A stretch of 5,939 nt of DNA, from the NCBI GenBank assembly GCA_903837025.1, contig CAILTC010000189.1:1-5939 (forward strand), written 5' to 3'. Made by a program: the position numbers and the translations under genes. Source of the stretch: an uncultured Bacteroidota bacterium (GTDB lineage Bacteria; Bacteroidota; Bacteroidia; Flavobacteriales; Flavobacteriaceae). The first letter of the stretch is position 1. Every line of letters begins with the position of its first letter. Positions 4,849-5,939 of the stretch are shown here, one piece after another. The notes below the pieces were generated by a model. That model ran no database searches, was not told where the DNA came from, and worked only from the letters and a program-made list of their open reading frames with translations.

Positions 4849-5939
4849 TTATTCCTCTTCGCGCTGTCCCATCATCATCAAGAATGCTTTTAGGAACTCG
4901 TCAATTTCGCCATTCATCACACCATCAACATTGCTGGTTTCATAACCGGTGCGCACGTCTTTGACTAATTTATAAGGTTGCATCACGTAATTTCGGATTT
5001 GCGAACCCCATTCAATTTTCATTTTTCCGGCTTCAATATCAGAACGTTGTGCTTGTTGCTTTTTCAATTCAATTTCATACAATTGCGATTTCAGCATTTG
5101 CATCGCTCGGTTTCTGTTGTCGTGTTGCGAACGCGTTTCCGAACACTGAATCTGAATTCCTGACGGCTTGTGTGTCAACTGTACTTTAGTTTCGACCTTA
5201 TTCACATTCTGACCACCAGCACCGCTTGAGCGAGAGGTAATAATCTCGATGTCAGCAGGATTAATTTCAATTTCAATGGTGTCATCTACCAACGGATACA
5301 CATAAACGGAAACGAATGAAGTATGTCTTTTGGCATTACTATCAAAAGGGGATATGCGTACCAATCGATGTACCCCATTTTCACCTTTAAGATATCCAAA
5401 AGCATAATCTCCCTCAATTTCTAAGGTTACCGTTTTTATTCCAGCTGCATCACCTTCCTGATAATTCAGTTCGCGTATTTTATAACCCGATTTTTCGGCC
5501 CACATCATATACATTCGCATTAGCATCGAAGCCCAGTCGCAACTTTCTGTTCCGCCAGCACCCGCCGTAATTTGTATAACTGCACTTAAACTGTCGCCTT
5601 CGTCCGAAAGCATATTTTTGAATTCAATAGCTTCAATATGGTTTTGGGTTGCAGCATATTGATCGTCTAATTCTTCCGCAGAAAGTTCCCCTTCTTTGTA
5701 AAATTCATAGGCCAGTTGCAATTCATCGGCCAATTCGACAGCCTTATTGTAATCTTCAATCCATTTTTTCTTAGAACGAAGCGTTTTTACATAGCTTTCG
5801 GCTTCTTTTGGATTATTCCAAAAATCAGGAGCCAAGGTCTTTTCCTCTTCGTTTGTAATTTCGATTAGTTTGGCATCAACGTCAAAGATACCTCCTCAAC
5901 GCACCAAGGCGCTCTACAATACCTTTTATTTGTTCGGTA
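4849..5939 (-). CDS. prfB: Peptide chain release factor 2 (RF2), programmed +1 frameshift, extreme N-terminus outside the window
   Basis: RF2 ends translation at UGA and UAA by entering the ribosomal A site and releasing the peptide. The frame enters at 5938 ([18 protein letters not shown], 18 codons) and meets TGA at 5884-5882. The remaining 344 codons run in the +1 frame from GAC at 5883 to TAA at 4849-4851. The joined product has 362 visible residues against 365 in E. coli RF2, so only a few N-terminal residues are missing. Numbering from the first visible residue, the stop-recognition tripeptide SPF is at 196-198 (5344-5352). The peptide-release motif GGQ is at 241-243 (5209-5217), within [12 protein letters not shown]; its Gln is the usual PrmC methylation target. 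The helical N-terminal domain contains [14 protein letters not shown] at 5835 that could be taken for a start codes for an internal Leu. The gene converges with the L,D-transpeptidase gene. The split frame is regulatory, not damage. Confidence 0.97.
5881..5896 (-). promoter_or_regulatory. prfB programmed +1 ribosomal frameshift site
   Basis: The minus strand reads AGGAGG TAT CTT TGA C. The internal SD-like hexamer is at 5896-5891, the slippery CTT at 5887-5885 and the stop TGA at 5884-5882, followed by C, the weakest termination context. This is the arrangement of E. coli prfB (AGGGGG TAT CTT TGA C) with the same 3-base spacer. When RF2 is scarce, ribosomes pause at UGA, the tRNA-Leu slips from CUU to UUU and translation continues at GAC. 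When RF2 is plentiful, a short peptide is released. This is the classic RF2 autoregulatory circuit; function here is inferred from the identical layout and from RF2 homology resuming exactly in the +1 frame. Confidence 0.97.

Noticed and set aside
4849..5835. prfB starting at a TTG at 5835.
   Set aside because: RF2 homology continues upstream through the +1 frame to 5883 and then in frame 0 beyond the frameshift site. The TTG is an internal Leu codon before APDFW.
5882..5884. In-frame TGA in prfB as evidence of a pseudogene or sequencing error.
   Set aside because: The TGA lies exactly in the conserved AGGAGG-TAT-CTT-TGA-C context and the +1 frame resumes RF2 homology at once, as in functional prfB genes.

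Overview
The window looks like an ordinary chromosomal segment of a Bacteroidota member, most likely a Flavobacterium-type flavobacterium. The evidence is AT-rich DNA, exported proteins whose signal peptides end in Ala-Gln or Ser-Gln, start codons without Shine-Dalgarno (SD) sequences, and one good match to the Bacteroidota -7 promoter element TAnnTTTG. The protein families also fit: an MCC-type carboxyltransferase, a stand-alone LpxD-like acyltransferase and an RF2 gene. No phage, insertion sequence, CRISPR array, toxin system or RNA gene was seen.

Layout from left to right. Positions 1-189 (minus) hold the N-terminal part of a DoxX-like membrane protein cut by the window edge. Positions 261-1034 (minus) encode a probably exported alpha/beta hydrolase. 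It starts 2 bases after the end of the upstream gene at 1037-2662 (minus), a carboxyltransferase beta subunit of the methylcrotonyl-CoA carboxylase type. A 206-base spacer with a 16-base hairpin (2825-2840) separates this pair from an LpxD-like N-acyltransferase (2869-3867, minus). A divergent gene on the plus strand (4055-4771) encodes an exported YkuD-fold L,D-transpeptidase-like protein with its own promoter candidate. It converges on prfB (release factor 2), which runs leftward from beyond the right edge to 4849. A bidirectional hairpin terminator at 4777-4809 lies between the two.

The genes do not form one pathway. The carboxyltransferase points to leucine or branched acyl-CoA breakdown. 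The LpxD-like protein and the L,D-transpeptidase are envelope functions that share a divergent intergenic region. prfB is housekeeping.

The most informative feature is the programmed +1 frameshift site in prfB (5881-5896): an internal AGGAGG, then TAT, CTT and an in-frame TGA followed by C. The reading frame is therefore split, and RF2 is made only when ribosomes slip at that stop. This mechanism is well known, but its SD-like stimulator is notable in a lineage whose ribosomes largely ignore SD sequences at starts. I found no convincing undescribed system; the remaining findings are modest.
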